Origin: Roseburia sp.
Lineage (GTDB): Bacteria; Bacillota_A; Clostridia; Lachnospirales; Lachnospiraceae
Direction of reading: 5' to 3'
Assembly (NCBI GenBank): GCA_017547315.1
Contig: JAFYQA010000073.1
Span: 1-30,150 of the forward strand
DNA length: 30,150 bases
In this document: positions 19,255 to 28,400 of the stretch, one piece after another
Numbering within the stretch: position 1 is the stretch's first letter
How the letters are laid out: every line of letters starts with the position of its first letter
Program-made: the position numbers and the translations under genes
Notes under the pieces: model-generated
What the model saw: the letters and a program-made list of their open reading frames with translations, nothing else
Told to the model about the DNA's origin: nothing
The model's database searches: none

Positions 19255-19265
19255 TTATGGAAAAT

Positions 19266-19313
19266 AGAGACCACAGCAGGATAAATTTTTGCATTTATTT
19301 TGCTGTGGTCTCT
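19266..19313 (+). terminator. Terminator after the aconitase-family gene
   Basis: AGAGACCACAGCA (19266-19278) and TGCTGTGGTCTCT (19301-19313) form a perfect 13-bp stem with a 22-base AT-rich loop. The T run behind it is short (TT), so efficiency is uncertain, but position and stem strength fit. Confidence 0.75.
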
Positions 19314-19341
19314 TTGCAAATTGACAACTTCCGTGTACAAT
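19314..19341 (+). promoter_or_regulatory. Promoter for the AI-2E family permease gene
   Basis: TTGCAA at 19314-19319 and TACAAT at 19336-19341 are separated by 16 bases. A consensus TTGACA at 19321-19326 overlaps this but has only TACTAG at 17 bases distance. Either could be used. Confidence 0.5.
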
Positions 19342-19372
19342 AGTACTAGAGTATATTGGGGGAGGAACCGCT

Positions 19373-20701
19373 GTGAGCGAAGTGAAAAAAACGGAACAAT
19401 TTTTACAGGAAAAGAAAGAGACCGAGGTAAAAAAGCAGGGCGAGAAGCGTAATCATGTAATAACGATATCGATTGCAACCTTTCTGACATTTTGTTGCTG
19501 TGCAATCTTTTACTTTTTTTTACTGCGTAATCAGGAGTTTGCAGAATATGGAGATCGGATATTTAAGATTTTAGAACCGATTGTAATAGGTGTTGTATTA
19601 GCATATCTTTTGAATCCGATTATGGTGTTCGTTGAAGGATGGGCGAAAAAGCTTCTGAAGAAGTATATTAAAAATGAGAAACGGGTAAAAAACCTTTCGC
19701 GTATGATAGGAATTGCAGGAGCATGGTTGTTTTTTGCACTAATTATTGTAGTGCTTGTGGCATCTATTCTTCCGACGATTATAGATAGTGTTATGAGTAT
19801 GATTCGAAGCTTTCCTGATGCTGTGAATAATTTGTTGAATTGGCTTAATGAGGTGGTAGAAGACGGAAGCGAGTTAGAGGCTTTTCTTAATGATTTGATC
19901 GTGAATGCTTCTGCGTGGTTTCAGACATGGGCGAAGGAAACACTCCTTCCGGAATTGGAAGGATATATTGCTTCTATTATGAGCGGTGCTGTAGCGGGCG
20001 TGAAGACAGTTTTAAATATTTTTATTGGGTTTGTTGTATCTGTTTATGTTCTTACCAGTAAGGATGTTTTTTCTGGACAGGCGAAGAAGATTGTATATGC
20101 TTTCTTTAAACCGTCTAAAGCGAATGTGATTATTGATACCGTTCGTAAGAGCCATGAATTGTTTGGCGGATTTATTTCAGGCAAATTATTGGATTCTCTG
20201 ATAATTGGTATTTTAGCATATATTGTTTTATCAATTATGAAGATGCCATACACAATGCTGGTTGCAGTAATTGTTGGTGTGACGAATGTTATTCCGTTTT
20301 TTGGTCCATTTATTGGAGCGATTCCGTCATTTTTCATCATTTTATTGCAGGCACCAATGAAGAGTTTATATTTCTTGATTTTTATTCTTGTTTTGCAGCA
20401 GATAGATGGAAATATTATTGGACCAAAGATTTTGGGCAATACAACCGGTATTTCTGCATTCTGGATTGTATTTTCAACGACATTCTTTGGCGGGTTATGG
20501 GGATTCCCGGGAATGGTATTAGGTGTACCGTTGACTGCAGTTGCACATCATATTTGTAGTCGTATTCTTGGGTATCTGTTGAAAAAACGTGGAATTCCGG
20601 TGGAAACGGAAGCCTATATTAAATTAAGAAAAATCGATAAATACACAAATGAGCCAATTTATGGAAAATCTTCAAAAAAGAAGGGCGAAAACGTTTCCTA
20701 A
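19373..20701 (+). CDS. AI-2E family transporter (PerM/TqsA-like)
   Basis: This 442-aa membrane protein belongs to the AI-2E transporter family (the PerM/TqsA/YtvI group). Members have been linked to autoinducer-2 export or to sodium/proton exchange; the substrate here is unknown. About eight membrane segments are visible, including the family signature around NVIPFFGPFIGAIPSFFI and the late VLQQIDGNIIGPKILG and FFGGLWGFPGMVLGVPLTAV. The hydrophilic stretch of about residues 120-200 is the usual external helix region. The N-terminal 35 residues and C-terminal tail are lysine-rich. The start is GTG at 19373, set by GGGGGAGGAA just upstream. It appears to be transcribed alone. Confidence 0.9.
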   Translation: MSEVKKTEQFLQEKKETEVKKQGEKRNHVITISIATFLTFCCCAIFYFFLLRNQEFAEYGDRIFKILEPIVIGVVLAYLLNPIMVFVEGWAKKLLKKYIKNEKRVKNLSRMIGIAGAWLFFALIIVVLVASILPTIIDSVMSMIRSFPDAVNNLLNWLNEVVEDGSELEAFLNDLIVNASAWFQTWAKETLLPELEGYIASIMSGAVAGVKTVLNIFIGFVVSVYVLTSKDVFSGQAKKIVYAFFKPSKANVIIDTVRKSHELFGGFISGKLLDSLIIGILAYIVLSIMKMPYTMLVAVIVGVTNVIPFFGPFIGAIPSFFIILLQAPMKSLYFLIFILVLQQIDGNIIGPKILGNTTGISAFWIVFSTTFFGGLWGFPGMVLGVPLTAVAHHICSRILGYLLKKRGIPVETEAYIKLRKIDKYTNEPIYGKSSKKKGENVS

Positions 20702-20715
20702 AAGCATGTATTTTT

Positions 20716-20744
20716 TTGACAACTATTAATGTGTATGTTAAACT
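20716..20744 (+). promoter_or_regulatory. Sigma-A type promoter for the TPR/AAA-like gene
   Basis: A consensus TTGACA at 20716-20721 and TAAACT at 20739-20744 are separated by 17 bases, with the extended -10 TG at 20736-20737. It would drive the TPR/AAA-like gene and, by read-through, glgB. Confidence 0.65.
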
Positions 20745-20791
20745 AAAAGGTAGAACAAAAGGAAAATTTCTAAGGTTTGAGGTAGTAGAAA

Positions 20792-23401
20792 TTGGATAAG
20801 TACGAATACAATTTAAAGCTGGATCAGATGAAGGCATTGGTTGCGAGTGGAGATTATCTAACCGCTGCAACGATTGCTGATACCATCAACTGGCGTAAGA
20901 TAAAAAATGTGACAGCGTTAGTAAGAGCTGGTGAGATATATGAGCAGGTGGAACGTTATGAGGAGAGTAGAGATATTCTTTTGATGGCGTATGACCGTTC
21001 TCCGATAGGCAGAACGATTATTTACCGACTTGCTTGTGTAGCAATTAAGATGGCAGCGTATGACGAGGCCAAGGAGTATTATAGAGAGTTTGTAGAGATT
21101 GCTCCACATGATAATTTGAAATATGTTTTAAAATATGAGATTAATAAAGCGCAGGGTTCTGATTATAAGACTCTGATAGCGAATCTGGAAGAATTAAAAG
21201 AACAAGAGCTCTCAGAGGAATGGTGTTATGAATTGGCATATTTGTATCATCAGGCAGGAATGGGAGATAAGTGTATTGAAACTTGTGATGAGTTGATTCT
21301 TTATTTTGGACAAGGTCCATATGTAGAGCGGGCTTTAGAATTAAAGATGCTTTATCAGCCACTGACTCCGCAACAAGAAGAGAAATACAGACTGTTTAGA
21401 CAACAAAAAGAAGGTATTACAGAAGTTCGACCAGAGGATGCCTTGGAGTCGGGAGAGATTGTTTCCGAAGTGGTACAGATTCCGCAGGTGAAAATGTCGC
21501 CAGAGCGATTTAACACACAGAATTTGCAGGAAGCTCTCCAGGAAAGCATGCAAAAGATTATGGAAGCAACAGAGAAAGAAACCGTTGACGACCATATGGA
21601 TGCTATTAAGAAAATGGTGGAAGAGATTCCATTTTTACAGATTCCGGTAGAAAAAGAGACGGATGACAAAGAAGCATATATTGCTACGGACCAAGAGATA
21701 GATGCTTCCCTAAGATTGAATTTTCAAGAGCTGTTAAATGAAGAGCATGATGGTCAGATGCAGATTCTTGTGCCGGATAATGGCGTATATGAGCCTCCTA
21801 TTAGAGGACAGATGACGATTGAAGAAGTTCTCGAGGAGTGGGAGAAGACTAGAAGAGCGGCTGAGGCGGCATTACAGGAAGCAGAGCAAAAGAAGCTTGA
21901 GTCTGTAAAAGCAAAGGCGCTGCAGGAAGCCGGAGATATTATGGAACGTCTTGCAGATGTGATACCAAAGCTGGATGCAGGCATTTCACCACAGGATTTA
22001 TTAAAAGAGCAGTATTTATCGGATACTGGCGTAGAAGAAGATCGCGCGGCACAGATGGTTGCTAATATGAACCAGTTGCTGCAAAAAGAAATAGATCGTT
22101 TAAGTACGGAAAATGCTCAGATTGAAGAACAGCTGGCTGTGGAGCAGGAATATGCGGCAACGCAGGAAATGGATGCTACTTTGCAGTATCTGATGGCACA
22201 TGCAGAACAGCAGGAGCGGATTGTTGATATAACTCCAAGTGTATCGGGTATGGAGGATCTTCTTGCTGATGAAGCGGTTGCCAATATTTTAAAAGAAGAA
22301 GGCATTATTGAAGAAGAGGCAGAACCAGAAGAAATTCCATTGGAAGAAAGTATTCTAGAAGAAACTATTATAAATGAAAGTATTTTAGAAGAAAGTATAT
22401 TAGAAGAAGTTGCTACAGAAGAGGTTATTGCTAAAGAGCCGGAAGAAGAGGCCGTTATAGAGGTTGAAGAAGAACCGATAGATGAAGAAGTTCATGAAGA
22501 AGATTTTCTTGCTGAAATGGAATCTGAGTTTGCGGCAATGGCACAGGAGGTAGTTGCTTCGAAAGAGATTCCGACAGAAGCCGAATTACTTCCGGAGATA
22601 GAACTTCCAGCCGATTTGAATTTAGAGATAACTATTAGTTCTCTTACAGAAGAACAAAAAGAAATGTTCTCTTATTTCACCCCTATCAAGGGTATGGAAG
22701 AGCAGATTTGTGTAGCGCTTAGCGGTATTGCCAGTCGATTAGAGAGTGGCAGATGTGCAGCTACCGGTAATCTGATAGTCCAGGGAGGTTCAGGAAGCGG
22801 AAAAACTGTCTTTGCAACGAACTTTATAAAAGCTTTACAACAGATGACCGGAAAATTGAATGGCAAGGTCGGAAAAGTAGAAGCAGAGGTTCTGAATAAG
22901 AAAGATATTAATGCGTTATTTGAAAAAATAGCTGGAGGATGTCTGATTATTGAGAGTGTAGGAGAATTAAGCAAGGACTCCGCAGAGAAATTAGGGTTTT
23001 TAATGGCACATGATACCAAGGGTACTTTGGTAATTATGGAAGATACAAAACATGGAATTGAAAAAGCACTTGTACGCGACAAGGAGTTTGCGGCCATGTT
23101 TACTGAGCGTATCAATATTCCAATCTTTACGAATGATGAATTGGTTATTTTTGCAAAGGCTTATGCAAAAGAGAATGGATACTCAATTGATGAAATGGGT
23201 GTCTTGGCATTGTATAATTGCATTAGTAACATTCAGAAATTAGATAGAGAGACCACGATTGCAGAGGTAAAAGAGATTATCGATGATGCAATTGAACATG
23301 TAGAAAGTGGTACACTCAGAAAAGCGTTCAGTATTCTTACTTCATCCAGATTTGATGAAGAAGACTATGTTATTTTACACGAGAAGGATTTTAATATTTA
23401 A
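20792..23401 (+). CDS. TPR protein with acidic linker and degenerate CbbX/SpoVK-like AAA domain
   Basis: The 869-aa protein has three parts. Residues 1 to about 200 are TPR-like helices (ALVRAGEIYEQVERYEESRD, AYDEAKEYYREFVEIAPHD). Residues about 205-620 are long, acidic and coiled or disordered, with Glu/Ala-rich helices and a five-residue repeat (515-539). Residues about 635-860 resemble the AAA+ module of CbbX/SpoVK: Walker A GGSGSGKT (665-672), then AGGCLIIESVGEL where the family has a hhIDEA Walker B, and FTERINIPIFT in the place of the arginine finger strand. The acidic pair DE is ES here, so hydrolysis may be lost. The start is TTG at 20792, with GAGGT 8 bases before. glgB begins 35 bases after its stop. 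The function is unknown; a scaffold role is possible. Confidence 0.78.
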   Translation: MDKYEYNLKLDQMKALVASGDYLTAATIADTINWRKIKNVTALVRAGEIYEQVERYEESRDILLMAYDRSPIGRTIIYRLACVAIKMAAYDEAKEYYREFVEIAPHDNLKYVLKYEINKAQGSDYKTLIANLEELKEQELSEEWCYELAYLYHQAGMGDKCIETCDELILYFGQGPYVERALELKMLYQPLTPQQEEKYRLFRQQKEGITEVRPEDALESGEIVSEVVQIPQVKMSPERFNTQNLQEALQESMQKIMEATEKETVDDHMDAIKKMVEEIPFLQIPVEKETDDKEAYIATDQEIDASLRLNFQELLNEEHDGQMQILVPDNGVYEPPIRGQMTIEEVLEEWEKTRRAAEAALQEAEQKKLESVKAKALQEAGDIMERLADVIPKLDAGISPQDLLKEQYLSDTGVEEDRAAQMVANMNQLLQKEIDRLSTENAQIEEQLAVEQEYAATQEMDATLQYLMAHAEQQERIVDITPSVSGMEDLLADEAVANILKEEGIIEEEAEPEEIPLEESILEETIINESILEESILEEVATEEVIAKEPEEEAVIEVEEEPIDEEVHEEDFLAEMESEFAAMAQEVVASKEIPTEAELLPEIELPADLNLEITISSLTEEQKEMFSYFTPIKGMEEQICVALSGIASRLESGRCAATGNLIVQGGSGSGKTVFATNFIKALQQMTGKLNGKVGKVEAEVLNKKDINALFEKIAGGCLIIESVGELSKDSAEKLGFLMAHDTKGTLVIMEDTKHGIEKALVRDKEFAAMFTERINIPIFTNDELVIFAKAYAKENGYSIDEMGVLALYNCISNIQKLDRETTIAEVKEIIDDAIEHVESGTLRKAFSILTSSRFDEEDYVILHEKDFNI
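22334..22408 (+). repeat. 15-bp in-frame tandem repeat
   Basis: Five copies of a 15-base unit run in phase: residues IPLEE, SILEE, TIINE, SILEE, SILEE (515-539). Copies 2, 4 and 5 are nearly identical at the DNA level (AGTATTCTAGAAGAA, AGTATTTTAGAAGAA, AGTATATTAGAAGAA). More diverged units follow (VATEE, VIAKE). It can gain or lose units without breaking the frame. Confidence 0.85.
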
Positions 23402-23436
23402 GGATATAACAACTTAAACGAAAGGGGTTTCATACA

Positions 23437-25332
23437 ATGGCAAACTTTACAGAACTTGACCGCTATTTATTCGGACAAGGAACACACTACGACATCTACA
23501 AGAAGTTAGGAGCTCACCTTTGTGTACAGGATGGATTCAAAGGCGTATGCTTTGATTTGTGGGCACCAAACGCAAGTAGAGTATGGGTAATCGGAAGCTT
23601 CAACGATTGGAACGAATCAGCAGACGAAATGAAGCGCTTAGAACCTGAAACAATGGGAATCTTTGAATTGTTTATTCCAGGTTTGGAGGAAGGTACACTT
23701 TACAAGTACTTAATTGAGACAAAAGATGGAAAGCGTCTGTATAAGGCAGATCCATTTGCAAGTTTTGCAGAACTTCGTCCAGGAAATGCATCTTGTGTAG
23801 CTGATATCGACAATTTTAAGTGGTCAGACAAAAAATGGTTAGAGCAGCGTGCAGAAGTAGATCCTTTTGAACGTCCAATGGCAATTTATGAAGTGCATCC
23901 GGGTTCATGGAAGCGTCATCCAAATAGAGAAGATGAAGGATTCTATACATATCAGGATTTAGAGAAATATTTGATTCCATACGTAAAAGAGATGGGTTAT
24001 ACTCATATTGAGTTAATGGGTATTTCTGAATATCCATTTGATGGTTCATGGGGATATCAGGTAACTGGTTACTATGCACCAACTTCACGTTATGGTACAC
24101 CAAAAGAATTTGCACATTTTATTAATGAATGTCATAAGAATAAAATTGGTGTTATCTTAGACTGGGTACCAGCGCATTTCCCAAGAGATGCCCACGGTTT
24201 AGCTGAATTTGATGGTACATGCCTCTATGAATATGCTGATACTAGAAAAGGTGAGCATCCAGATTGGGGTACCAAGATTTTTGACTATGCAAAGACAGAA
24301 GTAAAGAACTTCTTAATCGGTAGTGCATTACTTTGGATTGAGCATTATCATATCGATGGTTTACGTGTAGACGCTGTTGCTTCTATGCTTTACTTAGATT
24401 ATGGTAAACAGGATGGACAGTGGGTTGCTAACCAGTATGGTGGCAATGAAAACTTAGAAGCGATTGAGTTCTTTAAACATATCAACACATTGATTACCGG
24501 TAGAAATAAAGGTGCAGTTATGATTGCTGAGGAATCTACAGCATGGCCAAAAGTAACTGGGGATGTAGAAGATGGCGGTTTGAACTTCAGCTTTAAATGG
24601 AACATGGGTTGGATGCATGACTTCTTAAGCTACATGAAATTAGACCCTTACTTCCGTAAACATAACCATAACAGAATGACATTTGCTATGAGCTACAATG
24701 AGTTTGAGAAATATATCTTAGTGTTATCTCATGACGAAGTAGTACACTTAAAATGCTCATTATTAAACAAGATGCCAGGTCTTGGTGTTGATAAATTTAA
24801 AAACCTTATGGTTGCATATGCATACATGATGGGACATCCAGGTAAAAAGCTTCTTTTCATGGGACAGGATTTTGCACAGTTACAGGAATGGAGTGAAGAA
24901 AGAGAGTTAGACTGGTTCTTATTAGAGAATCCAGATCATCAGCACATCCAGAACTGGATGAAATCATTATTGCATATCTACCAGAAGAATCCGGCTATGT
25001 ACGAGTTAGATCATAGTTGGGAAGGCTTTGAATGGATTAATGCAGATGATGCAGATAGAAGTATCTTTAGCTTTGTAAGAAAGAGCAAAGATGGTAAAAA
25101 TAATCTTTTATTTGTATGTAACTTTACACCAATGGCACGTCCAGACTATCGTGTGGGTGTACCGAAAAAGAAATCTTACAAACTTATCTTAGATAGTGAT
25201 GCTGTAGAGTTTGGTGGTGAAGGTTTAGAAAAACCAGCAACATATAAGGCGATTAAGAGCGAATGTGACGGCAAAGATTTCTCATTTGACTATCCATTAT
25301 CACCATATGGAGTAGCAGTTTTTAAATTCTAA
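23437..25332 (+). CDS. glgB: 1,4-alpha-glucan branching enzyme
   Basis: This 631-aa enzyme forms alpha-1,6 branches in glycogen. The N-terminal CBM48 beta-sandwich (VCFDLWAPNASRVWVIGSFN DWN, about residues 35-125) is followed by the GH13 barrel (IYEVHPGSWKRH, HIELMGISEYPFDGSWGYQV, VILDWVPAHFPRD). The catalytic residues are visible: nucleophile D312 in GLRVDAVASML, acid/base E365 in MIAEEST and transition-state D433 in LSHDEVVH. The region after D433 reads HLKCSLLNKMPG, where most GlgB proteins have HGKGSL. The C-terminal all-beta domain ends normally. The ATG is set by AAAGGGG. It follows the TPR/AAA-like gene by 35 bases and is probably read from the same promoter; no other glycogen genes are present. 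A strong terminator follows. Confidence 0.95.
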   Translation: MANFTELDRYLFGQGTHYDIYKKLGAHLCVQDGFKGVCFDLWAPNASRVWVIGSFNDWNESADEMKRLEPETMGIFELFIPGLEEGTLYKYLIETKDGKRLYKADPFASFAELRPGNASCVADIDNFKWSDKKWLEQRAEVDPFERPMAIYEVHPGSWKRHPNREDEGFYTYQDLEKYLIPYVKEMGYTHIELMGISEYPFDGSWGYQVTGYYAPTSRYGTPKEFAHFINECHKNKIGVILDWVPAHFPRDAHGLAEFDGTCLYEYADTRKGEHPDWGTKIFDYAKTEVKNFLIGSALLWIEHYHIDGLRVDAVASMLYLDYGKQDGQWVANQYGGNENLEAIEFFKHINTLITGRNKGAVMIAEESTAWPKVTGDVEDGGLNFSFKWNMGWMHDFLSYMKLDPYFRKHNHNRMTFAMSYNEFEKYILVLSHDEVVHLKCSLLNKMPGLGVDKFKNLMVAYAYMMGHPGKKLLFMGQDFAQLQEWSEERELDWFLLENPDHQHIQNWMKSLLHIYQKNPAMYELDHSWEGFEWINADDADRSIFSFVRKSKDGKNNLLFVCNFTPMARPDYRVGVPKKKSYKLILDSDAVEFGGEGLEKPATYKAIKSECDGKDFSFDYPLSPYGVAVFKF

Positions 25333-25345
25333 AAGTTAATAAAAA

Positions 25346-25374
25346 CGCTGGAGTGACCGATATATATACCAGCG
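25346..25374 (+). other. Small hairpin after glgB
   Basis: CGCTGG (25346-25351) and CCAGCG (25369-25374) form a 6-bp stem with a 17-base loop just upstream of the main terminator. No T run follows, so it may only protect the 3' end of the message. Confidence 0.4.
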
Positions 25375-25381
25375 AAAGAAT

Positions 25382-25421
25382 GGCACATTTTTTCGACACG
25401 TCGAGAAGATGTGCCGTTTTT
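25382..25421 (+). terminator. Strong intrinsic terminator after glgB
   Basis: GGCACATTTTTTCGA (25382-25396) pairs with TCGAGAAGATGTGCC (25401-25415) around a CACG loop, 15 bp with two G-U pairs, followed by GTTTTT. It separates glgB from the next gene. Confidence 0.9.
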
Positions 25422-25481
25422 AATTCATAGGAAGCACACTTTTGTTCTAGCGTGCAATATACCTAAATCGGGAGAATACAG

Positions 25482-28400
25482 ATGAGAATAGAACAGCAGA
25501 ATAGTATTTTGGAAATGTTACAGCAGAATAGCAATGTAGAAGGAAAAGGAAGTAATGGTCTTTTTGCAGAAAAGGCGACCGTTGCGAAATCAAAATACTC
25601 CGATACAAAATCTGTGTTTATGAAAGATTCTACATATTTAAATCCGGCTTTAGAAGAAAAAAAGGATTTGGCAGAAGCATTAGAAAGTGGCACGGTATTA
25701 GATGCGACAGATCGTAAAAATCAAATGGCAGTTCTTTCACACACAACGTCAGAGGAAGATTATGCAAAAATGCAGGAAGAAGGATTTTCTTTAGACGAGA
25801 TGACAGGAAATACGATTGTCACCGTTACGGATAAGATTAAAATGCAGATTGCAAAAGGTGGAGGAGATATCTCTTGTTTTGCAGATGATTTAAGTAGAGC
25901 ACAGTTGGAAGAGTTAACAGGAAGTGCGGCATTGGCACAGCAGTTAGAGCAGAAGTTAAGAGAAGCGGATTTGCCAGTGACAGAAGAAAATATTACCGCA
26001 TGTCAAAGTGCATATGAACAGGCAAATTCCTTACCAGCATTGACGGATGGTAGTATTAAATACATGTTGGATAATCAATTAGAACCAACCATAGAGAATT
26101 TTTATAAGGCTGCTCACAGTGGTGCAAGTGCGTATAACGGTGTTATAGAGATAGATATTTCTGGTCTTCAGAAGCAGATAGAAGCAATTATCAGAAAAGC
26201 AGGATTACAGGTGAGTGATGCGTCTATTTCAGATAGTAAGTGGTTAATGGCAAATGAAATTCCATTGACACCGGATAATTTAAGATATTTGAATGATTTG
26301 AAAAATTGTGAGGGAATGTTGTCGGGCGAGGAACTGACAGATAGTCTTGTAAACGCAATTGCAGAAGGAAGGACACCACAAGGGGCAGTCATATTACCGG
26401 GATATGATTTGTTTGGGCGTGCAGAAGAAATAGTTTCCGTAATTGAGAATGCGACAGATACAGATATCCAGTATTTAATAGACAGAGGTTTTGAATTAAC
26501 CGTTAAAAATTTGCGAATGGCTGCAGCACAAGAACCTGCGGAAGAACAGCATGATGAGACACAACCGGGTGAAATGGTAGCATGGGATGAGAGAGAAATC
26601 CGTCTGTTGACAGCACGTCGCCAATTAGAGGAGACACGTCTTGTTATGACTGTTGAGGCGAACTACTCCTTGCTTAAACGAGGAATCGCAATTGACACAA
26701 AGCCATTGGTAGAACTGGTAGAAGCATTAAAAAATGAAGAAAAACAATATTATGCAAGTTTGTTAGACGGTCATGGTGTAGAACTTACCGATGACAATAT
26801 AGCAGTATTTGCAGAAACACAGGAAAAATTATCGGCTATTCAGAGTGTGCCGGCATATGTTTTGGGTATGCCTCAGGCTGAGACAGATACGATTCAAGGT
26901 GTTTATGAGAATGGTATGGCATTAAAAGCAGCTATGGAAAAAGCACAGCAGAGTTATGAGACTTTAATGACTATTCCAAGGAGTGATCTGGGAGACTCTT
27001 ACGAGAAGGCTTTCCAAAGTGTAGACGATATCTTAAATGATTTAGGTGTTGATGTAACAGAACCGAATCGTAGAGCGGTTCGAATATTGGCGTATAATCA
27101 GTTAGAGATAACAGAAGCTGCGATTGTAGAAATGAAAGCAGCGGATGAAGAGGTACAGCGAGTATTTAAGAATCTGACTCCACGTGTAGTAATCGAAATG
27201 CTTCGTAACGGTGATAATCCATTAGAGATGGATTTTAGCATGATTAATAAACTTGCGGAGAATATCAAGCAAGAATTAAATAGTGACGATACGGAACGTT
27301 TTAGTGAATTCTTATGGAAATTAGAACGTAATAAAGAGATTACGGAAGATGAGAGAAGTTCTTTCATTGGCGTGTATCGATTGCTTCACCAGGTAGAACA
27401 GACGGATGGTGGGGCAATTGGTGCAGTATTGCATCAGGGAGCTGATTTGACATTAAAGAATTTACTGACGGCTGTTCGTAGTGCTAATAAGCAGACGAAA
27501 ATGGATGTTTCAGTAGATGATAGCTTTGGAGAAAAACAGCAAGTTCATGGTTATGTAAATTCTATCACAGATCAGATTATGGCTGGTTATCAAAACAATT
27601 GTGTAAAAGATGCAAAAGAAGCATTGACACCGGGACGTTTGGCGACGTTAGAAAAGCAGGGTATGGACTGGATGGAAATGACGCCGGAACAGTTGGCGGA
27701 AACGTTGGAAAGCCTAGATGCAGACGATGTAGGTGTTTCGGCAGAATATGCACGAGAACAGTTGGAAGGATTTAAACAGTGTGCACATATATCAGAAAGT
27801 GTATACCAGTTATTAGAGCAGTATGATATACCGAATTCCGTGCAGAATATCTTAGCGATGGAAGCGATGATGAAGGACCGAAATCAGGTATTTCAGAAAC
27901 TACTCGGACAGCGAGACCAGAATGATGTGCCAAGAGACAAGGACGATTTTTCAGCAGAGGAAGAGATAGAGGCAATTAAGAAGCAGTTAATAAAAGATTT
28001 TGGAAATGCAGTTACAGAGCCAAAAGAGATGGCAGAGGCACAGGAAGCGCTTGGTAAGCTGGCTGAGAATGTTATGAAGGCTATGATTGCGAGTGATGAG
28101 GTAACGAGTATTGATATTCGTGAGGCGAAATTAATGCGTGCGCAAATTGCCATTCAGAAGAAAATGTCTGAACAGGAGACTTACTCTGTACCTGTATTGG
28201 TCGGAGATGAAGTAACAAATGTTACTTTGAAAATTGTTCGTGGCATAGAAAAAAGAGGCATCGTAGATGTTGTGATAGAATCTCAATTGTCTGGTAAAAT
28301 CGCTGCAACTTTCCAGGCGAAGGAAAAGGGTATTAGCGGTATGATTGCAACTGACAATGCAGAGACGAAAGAGAGCATGTCAGAACGTATAAATGAATTT

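Noticed and set aside
22672..23115. 147-codon minus-strand frame inside the TPR/AAA-like gene
   Set aside because: It has Ser/Pro-rich shadow composition, no start context, and overlaps the Walker A region of the real gene.
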